NCBI GenBank assembly: GCA_903854305.1
Contig: CAINWC010000427.1
Span: 1 to 5,722, forward strand
From: an uncultured Pseudomonadota bacterium
Lineage (GTDB): Bacteria > Pseudomonadota > Gammaproteobacteria > Burkholderiales > Methylophilaceae
DNA length: 5,722 bases
Direction: 5' to 3'
The number at the start of each line of letters is the position of its first letter. The first letter of the stretch is position 1. Shown in pieces: positions 1 through 5,678 of the stretch. Position numbers and translations under genes: made by a program. The notes beneath the pieces are model-generated. The model saw nothing but the letters and a program-made list of their open reading frames with translations, did not search any database and was not told the DNA's origin.

Positions 1-39
1 ATTTTACTGGTTCAGTTCATTTTCGTCACACGCCCTCAG

Positions 40-67
40 TTATTAAACATGCCGCATCAGGTATAAT
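40..67 (+). promoter_or_regulatory. Candidate rmuC promoter with perfect -10 hexamer
   Basis: Bases 62-67 read TATAAT, a perfect sigma70-type -10 hexamer. The best -35 candidate is weak: TTATTA at 40-45, three of six matches to TTGACA, with a 16-bp spacer. Transcription would begin about 7 nt after the -10, around base 74, which is only one or two bases before the rmuC ATG. No Shine-Dalgarno sequence is visible before that ATG, consistent with a leaderless or nearly leaderless message. The hexamer could also be a chance match in AT-rich sequence, with the true promoter further upstream. Confidence 0.4.
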
Positions 68-75
68 TCAGCCCT

Positions 76-1422
76 ATGATTCAAATTACTATTTTAGTCG
101 TTGCTGTTGCCATTTTATTGTTAATGGTTTGGCAGCTATGGAAAAGCAATCAGCCGGATACAAACGCCGTTACTTCTCAACAACTGATTTTGCAGCAGCT
201 GGAAGAAAAGCATCGAGCAATGTTGTTGGACTTTAACGATGGATTAAACAAGCTGGGTGACCGCTTAGGCGCGTACTCAAGTGACACCAGCGAACGTTTA
301 CGTATGAGTGTCGCTACTGAGCTGCAAGCCACCAGAGACGCCATGCAAGCTTTGCAGTTGGCACAAAATAATAGCTTATCGCTGACACGTGAAGCCGTGC
401 TGGAAAAGCTGCACACCACACTGGCCGAGCAAGGCAAAGCCGAGCAAGAGCTGATTCAATCGACCATGCGTAACGCGACCTTGCAATTGGTAAGCACCAT
501 TGATAATTTGGCAAAAGCGGTAGATAGTCGTCTGGAGCAGATTGGCGGCAAAGTATCTGAGCGTCTGGATGAAGGTTTCAAAAAGACCAATCAAACTTTT
601 ATTGACGTGATGGCGCGCCTAGCGACAATCGATGAAGCGCAAAAGAAAATCGATGGTTTAACTACCAATGTGGTGAGTTTGCAAGAGTTATTAGGCGATA
701 AACGTAGCCGTGGCGCGTTTGGCGAGGTGCAATTAGAAGCCTTGGTACGTAACGTATTGCCAGTGAGTTCGTTTGCCATGCAATATACATTTGAAAATGG
801 TACGCGTGCCGATTGTGCAATATTTTTGCCAGATCCAACCGGTACGGTAGCGGTAGATAGCAAGTTTCCGCTGGAGAATTATCACCGCATGTTCGATAGT
901 AAATTAAGCGATGCCGAGCAAACGGCCGCTGAAAAACAATTTAAGTTAGACGTGAAGAAACATGTAGATGACATTGCTAATAAATACATCATCTCTAACG
1001 TCACCTCAGACGGCGCGGTGATGTTTATTCCGGCAGAGGCCGTGTTTGCCGAGTTGCATGCTTACCATGCCGATGTGATTGAATATGCCATGAACAAACG
1101 CGTTTGGGTAGTTTCCCCCACAACTTTAATGGCCGTGCTAAACACGGCGCGCGCAGTGTTAAAGGATGTAGAAACGCGCAAGCAAGTTCATGTGATTAAA
1201 GAAGAGTTAGGCAAGCTAAGTAAAGACTTTGGCCGCTTTGATGTACGCATGAAAAAACTGGCAGATAATATTCGCCAAGCGCATGAAAATGCACAAGATG
1301 TGCATATTTCCAGCCAGAAAATATCGCAACGTTTCGCGCAAATCGAGCGCGTGGAACTGGCTAATAAACCAGCAGATTTGCCAGAAGATTTACTAGATGT
1401 TATTAATGAAATTGAAGAGTAA
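76..1422 (+). CDS. rmuC: DNA recombination protein RmuC
   Basis: RmuC family protein of 448 residues, close to the family's usual length. In E. coli, RmuC limits rearrangements between short inverted repeats; the fold is related to PD-(D/E)XK nucleases, though its biochemical activity is poorly defined. Residues 4-22 form a hydrophobic segment, so the protein is probably anchored in the inner membrane with its bulk in the cytoplasm. Residues about 35-200 are charged and Gln/Ala-rich, typical of a long coiled coil. The conserved domain follows: RGAFGE at 212-217, RAD at 244-246 (usually RPD in relatives), VDSKFPLE at 260-267 with D261 and K263 as the likely nuclease-type pair, then MFIPAEAVFAE at 316-326 and VVSPTTLMAVL at 345-355. 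The ATG at 76 is the earliest possible start, because an in-frame TAA lies at 64-66, and it is needed to include the membrane segment. No ribosome binding site is evident. moaD follows after 14 nt. Confidence 0.95.
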   Translation: MIQITILVVAVAILLLMVWQLWKSNQPDTNAVTSQQLILQQLEEKHRAMLLDFNDGLNKLGDRLGAYSSDTSERLRMSVATELQATRDAMQALQLAQNNSLSLTREAVLEKLHTTLAEQGKAEQELIQSTMRNATLQLVSTIDNLAKAVDSRLEQIGGKVSERLDEGFKKTNQTFIDVMARLATIDEAQKKIDGLTTNVVSLQELLGDKRSRGAFGEVQLEALVRNVLPVSSFAMQYTFENGTRADCAIFLPDPTGTVAVDSKFPLENYHRMFDSKLSDAEQTAAEKQFKLDVKKHVDDIANKYIISNVTSDGAVMFIPAEAVFAELHAYHADVIEYAMNKRVWVVSPTTLMAVLNTARAVLKDVETRKQVHVIKEELGKLSKDFGRFDVRMKKLADNIRQAHENAQDVHISSQKISQRFAQIERVELANKPADLPEDLLDVINEIEE

Positions 1423-1436
1423 TTACCTAGCCGTTT

Positions 1437-1706
1437 ATGAAAATTAAAATATTTTATTTTGCCAGACTGAAAGAAACACTCAAATTTTCTACAGAAGATT
1501 TAGAGTTGCCGGATGATGCTTTTGCTCAAACGCTCACCATACTTAAACTGAAAGCGTACTTAGCTAAGCGTAGCGATGTTTGGCAGCAAATGTTGCTCGG
1601 TAAACTTAAAGTACGCGGTGCCATCAACCATGAATTAGTCGATGATAATGCGCCCATTGCGGATGGTGATGAAGTGGCGTTTTTCCCACCGGTCACTGGC
1701 GGATAG
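1437..1706 (+). CDS. moaD: Molybdopterin synthase small (sulfur carrier) subunit MoaD
   Basis: MoaD is the ubiquitin-like sulfur carrier of molybdopterin synthase. Its C-terminal glycine is adenylated by MoeB, converted to a thiocarboxylate, and donates sulfur to cyclic pyranopterin monophosphate in the MoaE active site. The 89-residue product is close to E. coli MoaD (81 residues). It begins with a beta strand, KIKIFYFARLKE (2-13), as in the family, carries INHELVDDNAPIADGDEVAFFPP (63-85), and ends exactly in the required Gly-Gly (88-89). The ATG at 1437 lies 14 nt after the rmuC stop without a clear Shine-Dalgarno sequence, so translation probably depends on ribosomes finishing rmuC. moaE follows after another 14 nt, completing the enzyme. 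No moeB, moaA or moaC is in the window, so those must be encoded elsewhere. The pairing with moaE and the terminal GG make the call secure. Confidence 0.95.
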   Translation: MKIKIFYFARLKETLKFSTEDLELPDDAFAQTLTILKLKAYLAKRSDVWQQMLLGKLKVRGAINHELVDDNAPIADGDEVAFFPPVTGG

Positions 1707-1720
1707 CTGACACTTACGCC

Positions 1721-2173
1721 ATGTCCGTTCGCGTACAGACCGAAGATTTTGATGCTGGCTTTGAGCTCAACCAATTGCGCCATGCACGTAAAGATACCGG
1801 CGCAATTGTGAGTTTTATAGGTCAGGTGCGTGACCTTAATGACGGTGATGCCGTTTCACAATTGACCCTAGAGCATTACCCCGGCATGACAGAAAAAACA
1901 CTGGCGTCGATTATCCAGCAGGCTAAAAGTCGCTGGGATTTTTTTGAGGCTTTAATCATTCACCGTGTGGGCTCCCTTAAACCAACCGATCAAATTGTAT
2001 TGGTGGCGGTGAGCGGCGCGCATCGCGGCGAGGCTTTTAAAGCGTGTGAATTCATCATGGACTTTTTAAAAACAGAAGCGCCGTTTTGGAAAAAAGAAGT
2101 AACGCAGTCGGGTGAGCGCTGGCTGGAGGCTAAGCATGCCGATGACGCAGCGCGAGAGCGTTGGATGAAATAG
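1721..2173 (+). CDS. moaE: Molybdopterin synthase catalytic subunit MoaE
   Basis: MoaE is the large subunit of the MoaD2-MoaE2 heterotetramer that inserts two sulfurs into cyclic pyranopterin monophosphate to make molybdopterin, a cytoplasmic step of molybdenum cofactor synthesis. The product is 150 residues, the normal size for the family. Visible signatures are FIGQVRD at 32-38, LEHYPGMTEKTL at 50-61, HRVGSLKPTDQIVLVAVSGAHR at 81-102 (split as HRVG then IVLVAVSGAHR) and DFLKTEAPFWKKE at 114-126. K117 and K124 correspond to the catalytic lysines K119 and K126 of E. coli, and H101/R102 to the pterin-site His-Arg pair, so the active site appears intact. The ATG at 1721 has no strong ribosome binding site and sits 14 nt after moaD, which suggests coupling and balanced production of the two subunits. 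It is the likely end of this transcription block, since the next gene is 64 nt away. Confidence 0.96.
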   Translation: MSVRVQTEDFDAGFELNQLRHARKDTGAIVSFIGQVRDLNDGDAVSQLTLEHYPGMTEKTLASIIQQAKSRWDFFEALIIHRVGSLKPTDQIVLVAVSGAHRGEAFKACEFIMDFLKTEAPFWKKEVTQSGERWLEAKHADDAARERWMK

Positions 2174-2186
2174 TGACAACGAAATT

Positions 2187-2210
2187 AAGATTAATACCAA
2201 GATTAATACT
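2187..2210 (+). repeat. Tandem 12-bp repeat between moaE and the Lon-like gene
   Basis: Two adjacent copies, AAGATTAATACC at 2187-2198 and AAGATTAATACT at 2199-2210, differ at one base. A partial third similarity, AGATACCC, starts at 2211. The repeat fills much of the 64-nt spacer. It could be a regulator site, part of a promoter for the protease gene, or simple slippage. No convincing -35/-10 pair or terminator hairpin is visible in this spacer. Confidence 0.6.
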
Positions 2211-2237
2211 AGATACCCAATAAACCAGTCAGGCGAT

Positions 2238-4349
2238 ATGTCACAAATACTCACACCACAGCAATTGACCCATCATATTTCTGCTAATGCATTCAATTTT
2301 GCAGATACTTCTGAGCTGATCAGCGCCGATAAACTCAGCGCACAGCATCATGCCTGGATAGCGCAGTCTGAAGCCAAAAAGGCCGCTGAGTTCGGTTTGA
2401 GCCTGCCTCATGCAGGCTTTAATTTATTGGCGCTAGGCGAGCCGGGCACGGGGCGCACCACACTGATGCTGAGCGCGATGCATGAGGCTGCTGCCAAACA
2501 ACCGGCCTCAGGTGATCTGGTAGCCTTGTACCGGTTCGATGCCAATGGCAAACCTTTGTTTTTGAAATTACCGGCTGGTGCCGGCGCGCAACTAAGGCAG
2601 GCTTTAGATTTATTTATCCGTAATCTGGCGAAAGACTTGGCGGTATTACTTGAGGCGAAGAGTCAGCAAAGTTCGATGGCGCCCATACAGATTTTTGTAG
2701 AAGGGCAATTAAGCATGGTCAAGGCCAGCATCACGCTGATAGAGCCAGACAAAATGCCGCTACATTACTTTGAGTTGATGCAGCGTGATATTTTAGATTT
2801 TTTAGACGCGTGGCAACCTAACACCAGTGGCGACGGTGATAACAACTTGGAAGTGCTGCTTAATGAGAGCTTTTTGGGGCGTTATCGGGCCAATGTGCTG
2901 GTCGAGCATGCAGCCAACCAAGGTGCGCCTGTGGTGTATGACAACGATCCTAGCTTACATTCTTTATTCGGCGGCGTAGAGAGTGCCGGCGAATCCAGCA
3001 CGACCCCTGACTTTATGCGCTTACGTGCCGGTAATCTGCTACGCGCCGATGGTGGTACCTTATTGCTGCATTTGCGCGACATACTAGCCGACGAGCAAAA
3101 CGGATCACAGATACTGGAAAAACTGCATCGCTTTTTGCGTAACGGTACCCTGCAAATTGAAGATCTTAGCAGCAGTAGCAGCCAAGGCAGTAGTTTTGTC
3201 AGCGCACAAGCCGCCATTCCCGTCTCAGTCAAACTGGTGCTAGTGGCAACGCGCGAAGATTACTACCTGCTGATCGATGAAAACTATGATTTTTTCAGTT
3301 ACTTTCCGATCAAGATCGAGTTTGCCGAAAAAGTAAAAGCCAATGCCGAAAACTATGCGGCTTATGCGGCGTTTATCGCGCAAAAATGTCAGCAATTCAA
3401 GTGCAGCCACTTTAGTGCTGAAGCGGTTGCCGCCTTGCTGCAATCCATGCATAGACTGGAAGAAGACCAGACGCGTATTAGCACGCAGTTTGCCGCACTA
3501 GAAAAGCTCATGTTAGAAAGCGCTGCTGCCGCCGATGCACGTGGCGCCACCTTGGTGGTCATTGAGGATGTGAAGTCGGCCATCCATCGCAAATATGCGC
3601 GGCATAGCTACATTGAGGGCCATATGCGTGATTCGATTGTCGACAATGAGCTGATGATTACCGTACAGGGTGAGGCAGTCGGACAGATTAACGGCCTCAC
3701 GCATATTGATCTGGCTGATGCCAGTTTCGGTTCACCGGTGCGTATCTCAGCCAACTGCTATGCTGGGCGTCGCGATGTGTTGACCATAGACCGCGAAGTG
3801 GCCATGAGCGGCCCTACCCATGATAAAGGCGTGATGATTTTGCAAAGCTGGCTGCATAGTAATTTTGCGCTGCTGAACCCGCTGAATATGACTGCCTCAT
3901 TAGTGTTCGAGCAAGAATACAACGGCGTGGAGGGTGACTCCGCCTCTTGTGCCGAGCTGTTCGCGTTGCTGTCCTCGCTGTCGCAAGTACCGATCAAGCA
4001 GGGCATCGCGGTTACTGGCGCGCTGAATCAGCATGGTGAAGTGCTGCCAGTCGGCGGCCTCAACGAGAAGATTGAAGGCTACTTCCGGGTGTGTAAAGAC
4101 ATCGGCTTGGATGGCAAGCAAGGCGTACTCATGCCTGCACGCAATATACGCCACTTGATACTCAGCGATGCCGTGGTCGAGGCCGTGACGAATGGCCAGT
4201 TTCATATTGCCACCATGAATAATGTTGCCGAAGGTATGCTACATCTGACAGGGCTGAGTTTAGCTGAGATCAATCACCTGGCCGAAGCTAGGTTAAGCAC
4301 ATTTAAACTCACGCTAGAAGCAAATTTACCTAAGGTATTTAATAGCTAA
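2238..4349 (+). CDS. Lon-like S16 peptidase with AAA_32 domain (COG1067 type)
   Basis: A 703-residue protein with the architecture of the AAA_32 plus Lon_C family (LonB/LonC-like predicted proteases), not classical LonA, since it lacks the LonA N-terminal domain. Residues about 1-60 match the family lead-in (FGLSLPHAGFNLLALG). The P-loop is GEPGTGRTT at 67-75, with Arg where classical Walker A has Lys. Residues 214-246 (RYRANVLVEHAANQGAPVVY, then LFGGVE) and the segment LRAGNLLRADGGTLLLHLRD (262-281) are family-typical. In the latter, the hydrophobic Walker-B-like strand ends in His278, not an acidic residue. VKLVLVATREDYYLL (331-345) resembles the sensor strand. The proteolytic domain runs from about 455 to 670: GVEGDSAS at 563-570 gives nucleophile S568, and GEVLPVGGLNEKIEG at 600-614 gives general base K611, so the Ser-Lys dyad is intact. 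No signal peptide or membrane segment is seen, so it is cytoplasmic. The ATG at 2238 has a short AGG (2231-2233) upstream. It ends 2 nt before hslR. ATP-dependence and substrates are unknown. Confidence 0.93.
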   Translation: MSQILTPQQLTHHISANAFNFADTSELISADKLSAQHHAWIAQSEAKKAAEFGLSLPHAGFNLLALGEPGTGRTTLMLSAMHEAAAKQPASGDLVALYRFDANGKPLFLKLPAGAGAQLRQALDLFIRNLAKDLAVLLEAKSQQSSMAPIQIFVEGQLSMVKASITLIEPDKMPLHYFELMQRDILDFLDAWQPNTSGDGDNNLEVLLNESFLGRYRANVLVEHAANQGAPVVYDNDPSLHSLFGGVESAGESSTTPDFMRLRAGNLLRADGGTLLLHLRDILADEQNGSQILEKLHRFLRNGTLQIEDLSSSSSQGSSFVSAQAAIPVSVKLVLVATREDYYLLIDENYDFFSYFPIKIEFAEKVKANAENYAAYAAFIAQKCQQFKCSHFSAEAVAALLQSMHRLEEDQTRISTQFAALEKLMLESAAAADARGATLVVIEDVKSAIHRKYARHSYIEGHMRDSIVDNELMITVQGEAVGQINGLTHIDLADASFGSPVRISANCYAGRRDVLTIDREVAMSGPTHDKGVMILQSWLHSNFALLNPLNMTASLVFEQEYNGVEGDSASCAELFALLSSLSQVPIKQGIAVTGALNQHGEVLPVGGLNEKIEGYFRVCKDIGLDGKQGVLMPARNIRHLILSDAVVEAVTNGQFHIATMNNVAEGMLHLTGLSLAEINHLAEARLSTFKLTLEANLPKVFNS

Positions 4350-4351
4350 TC

Positions 4352-4765
4352 ATGGCCACTGTCGCTCAGGATGCTGACACTAAATGCCGGCTAGACAAAT
4401 GGTTATGGGCGGCGCGTTTCTTTAAAACCCGCAGCATCGCCACCGATGCCATTGAATCAGGTAAAGTGCACGTCGATAGCGATCGGGTAAAGCCGGCCAA
4501 AGAAGTGAAAATCGGTCAAATCATTCATATTCGCAACAAAGACTTTGAAATTGAAGTGAGTGTCTTAGCCTTATCCAATATGCGTAGGGGCGCGCCAGAA
4601 GCGGCACTGTTATACACAGAAACGCCCGCCAGTATCGCCAAGCGTGAACAGGCCAAAGCCACCGGTGAAGGTGAACATGCGCTACGTGAACGTGGGGCAG
4701 GGCGGCCCACTAAACGACAGCAGCGCGATATTAAGAAGTTTACCGGTGGTACTTACTTAGATTAG
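4352..4765 (+). CDS. hslR: Heat shock protein 15 homologue (S4 RNA-binding, ribosome rescue)
   Basis: The 137-residue protein closely resembles E. coli Hsp15 (133 residues), which binds free 50S subunits carrying a peptidyl-tRNA after premature dissociation and helps recycle them. The S4 RNA-binding domain occupies about residues 12-60: RLDKWLWAARFFKTRS (13-28), then the second helix with IESGKVHVD (34-42) and KPAKEVKIG (47-55). EAALLYTET (83-91) is another Hsp15 signature, and the C-terminal tail (about 110-130) is rich in Arg and Lys, as expected for rRNA contacts. The start codon lies 2 nt after the stop of the Lon-like protease gene. The nearest purine-rich stretch, AAGG at 4332-4335, is too far for an efficient ribosome binding site, so translation is probably coupled to the protease gene. 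No canonical terminator with a T-run follows the stop. Confidence 0.94.
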   Translation: MATVAQDADTKCRLDKWLWAARFFKTRSIATDAIESGKVHVDSDRVKPAKEVKIGQIIHIRNKDFEIEVSVLALSNMRRGAPEAALLYTETPASIAKREQAKATGEGEHALRERGAGRPTKRQQRDIKKFTGGTYLD

Positions 4766-4950
4766 TCATTGGCTTTATTAGTCAAGCGCACGCGCGCAAT
4801 AATAGGGATTGCCGGACATATCAGCGGCAGACTGTCTGAGGCAAGTATCATACGAGCGGTCGTACCTTAAACGGCTGTAGCTTCCCTAGTTTGGCCAACA
4901 GCATGAGCTCGCTTACTTTTCATTATGATGTTTAGTGGTATTGCTAACCG
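4766..4950. other. Hairpin-rich intergenic spacer without a credible gene
   Basis: No coding region with start, ribosome binding site and protein-like composition is seen on either strand. Short inverted repeats are present: GCGC at 4786-4789 with 4794-4797; GCCG (4811-4814) with CGGC (4825-4828); CAGAC-T-GTCTG at 4829-4839; TACGA-GCGG-TCGTA at 4851-4864; and a wider pair, TAGGGA (4803-4808) with TCCCTA (4883-4888), which encloses most of the others. An 8-bp direct repeat, ATTAGTCA, occurs at 4761-4768 and 4777-4784. None of the hairpins is followed by a T-run, so none is a standard terminator. It may be a dispersed repeat, a mobile-element remnant, or a small structured RNA; the sequence alone does not decide. 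Confidence 0.4.
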
Positions 4951-4979
4951 TTGACAATGAAACGAATAGAGTCTACATT
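4951..4979 (+). promoter_or_regulatory. Sigma70-like promoter of the toxin-antitoxin operon
   Basis: A perfect -35 hexamer, TTGACA (4951-4956), is followed after exactly 17 bp by TACATT (4974-4979), four of six matches to TATAAT. The predicted transcription start is near 4986, giving a leader of about 25 nt before the antitoxin ATG. Spacing, location and orientation all suit the vapBC pair. The start site would fall within the tandem repeat described next, as expected for an autoregulated toxin-antitoxin promoter. Confidence 0.7.
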
Positions 4980-4980
4980 C

Positions 4981-4998
4981 CACATATAGCACATATAC
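4981..4998 (+). promoter_or_regulatory. Tandem 9-bp repeat, candidate VapB operator
   Basis: CACATATAG (4981-4989) and CACATATAC (4990-4998) are adjacent copies differing at the last base. They overlap the predicted transcription start of the antitoxin gene. Ribbon-helix-helix antitoxins commonly bind short repeated sites at their own promoter, alone or with the toxin, so this is a plausible operator. Binding is inferred from position and repeat structure only. Confidence 0.5.
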
Positions 4999-5010
4999 GG
5001 AGTTGAAATC

Positions 5011-5241
5011 ATGTCCCAATTGCACTTTTATGTCCCTGATGAAGTTGAAGCGCAAATACGGATAAGGGCAAAGCAGGCTAATTTACCGCTTTCTAAATAT
5101 TTGGCTGACCTTGTTAAGCGAGAAACGGACGCACAAAATCAATGGCCAGTAGGCTATTTTGATTTATTCGATGCATGGCAAGGCGGACCGCAAAATAGAC
5201 CCACTGAGTTAGTGCTTGAAACGCGGAACAGTTTCAATTGA
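5011..5241 (+). CDS. vapB: VapB-type ribbon-helix-helix antitoxin
   Basis: A 76-residue antitoxin. Residues 2-38 fit a ribbon-helix-helix fold: a short strand QLHFYVP (3-9), helix 1 around 10-23 (DEVEAQIRIRAKQA), a turn, and helix 2 around 27-38 (LSKYLADLVKRE). Dimers of this fold bind operator DNA. The C-terminal part, including WPVGYFDLFDAWQGG (45-59), is the likely toxin-neutralising arm that occupies the PIN active-site groove; this role follows from the family and is not directly visible. The ATG at 5011 is preceded by CGGAG (4998-5002) with 8-nt spacing, one of the best ribosome binding sites in the window. The stop codon TGA (5239-5241) overlaps the toxin start. A strong antitoxin ribosome binding site paired with a weak toxin start fits the need for excess antitoxin. 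The assignment rests on the fold and the adjacent PIN toxin; the exact subfamily name is less certain. Confidence 0.88.
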   Translation: MSQLHFYVPDEVEAQIRIRAKQANLPLSKYLADLVKRETDAQNQWPVGYFDLFDAWQGGPQNRPTELVLETRNSFN

Positions 5242-5639
5242 TACGGTTGTTAGACACCAATGCCTGCATTCAGTTATGGCAACGCAAAAATTTAAATGCG
5301 CGCCGGCATTTTGCAAAATATAGCCCTACTGACATCGCTTTGTGCAGTGTGGTCAAGGCAGAGCTTTTGTATGGAGCATTGCGCAGCGAGTACAAAGAAA
5401 ATAATCTACAACTGCTACAAAAATTATTTGCGCCATTACAAAGCTTTGATTTTGATGATATTGCTGCAGAACATTACGCACAAATTCGTGCTGATCTAAC
5501 CGCCCAAGGGTGTTTGATTGGCGCTAATGATTTAATGATTGCCGCGATTGCACGTGCCAACCATGTCACGTTGATTACGCATAACACGATTGAGTTTAGC
5601 CGAGTAAGAGGTCTTGCGATTGAAGATTGGGAGCTTTAG
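5238..5639 (+). CDS. vapC: VapC-type PIN-domain ribonuclease toxin
   Basis: A 133-residue PIN-domain protein of the VapC family: Mg2+-dependent RNases that inhibit translation, typically by cutting tRNA or rRNA. The acidic site is intact: D6 in LLDTNACI (4-11), E42 in VVKAELLYGAL (38-48), and D98 in IGANDLMIAAIA (94-105). The last motif is TLITHNTIEFSRVRGLAIEDW (111-131, key residues T114, N116, E119, F120), as is usual in this branch. The only start that keeps the first beta strand is TTG at 5238-5240, overlapping the antitoxin stop as TTGA; there is no in-frame ATG upstream of the DTN motif. A weak GGAA (5225-5228) lies about 9 nt upstream, inside vapB, so the toxin is probably made by translational coupling. 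The actual cellular target cannot be told from the sequence. Confidence 0.92.
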   Translation: MIRLLDTNACIQLWQRKNLNARRHFAKYSPTDIALCSVVKAELLYGALRSEYKENNLQLLQKLFAPLQSFDFDDIAAEHYAQIRADLTAQGCLIGANDLMIAAIARANHVTLITHNTIEFSRVRGLAIEDWEL

Positions 5640-5648
5640 TTATATTAA
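5620..5648 (+). promoter_or_regulatory. Weak candidate promoter for the gene after vapC
   Basis: TTGAAG (5620-5625) could serve as a -35, with either TATATT (5641-5646, 15-bp spacer, five of six matches) or TATTAA (5643-5648, 17-bp spacer, four of six) as the -10. The site overlaps the end of vapC. AT-rich intergenic sequence easily yields such matches, so support is modest. Confidence 0.25.
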
Positions 5649-5652
5649 TGGG

Positions 5653-5677
5653 GATGCGTGCATCAATAGTCACTATT
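5653..5677. promoter_or_regulatory. Two adjacent palindromes before the last gene, possible operator
   Basis: GATGC-GT-GCATC (5653-5664) is a perfect 5-bp inverted repeat with a 2-nt centre. It is directly followed by AATAGT-C-ACTATT (5665-5677), a perfect 6-bp inverted repeat around one base. The second ends one base before an ATG (5679) and takes the place of a ribosome binding site. Such short-centred palindromes suit dimeric DNA-binding proteins better than RNA hairpins. There is no T-run, so a terminator is unlikely. Confidence 0.4.
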
Positions 5678-5678
5678 C

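Noticed and set aside
1..66. A + strand frame open from base 1 to a TAA at 64-66 that might be the end of an upstream gene.
   Set aside because: Only 21 codons are visible, the other frames are equally uninformative, and the peptide matches no family I recognise. It could be ordinary upstream spacer.
3900..4205. Minus-strand open frame of about 100 codons within the Lon-like gene.
   Set aside because: It is antisense to the most conserved part of the S16 peptidase domain (GDSAS to NEKIEG), so it is a shadow of that gene.
4786..4797. GC-rich self-complementary stretch after hslR as a terminator.
   Set aside because: The stem is only four base pairs and is followed by AATAATAGG, with no T-run on the + strand.
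4766..5010. CRISPR array, tRNA or integron attC site in the spacer.
   Set aside because: There are no regularly spaced repeats, no cloverleaf pattern, and no paired attC core sites.
4867..5055. Minus-strand open frame of 62 codons between hslR and vapC.
   Set aside because: It begins inside vapB antisense, crosses the good vapB promoter, has no ribosome binding site, and the product has no recognisable features.
4761..5672. ATTAGTCA copies at 4761 and 4777 and a similar AATAGTCA at 5665 as flanking duplications marking insertion of the toxin-antitoxin unit.
   Set aside because: The copies are only 8 bp, one is imperfect, and the first overlaps the hslR stop codon. Chance similarity is likely; comparison with a relative lacking vapBC would be needed.
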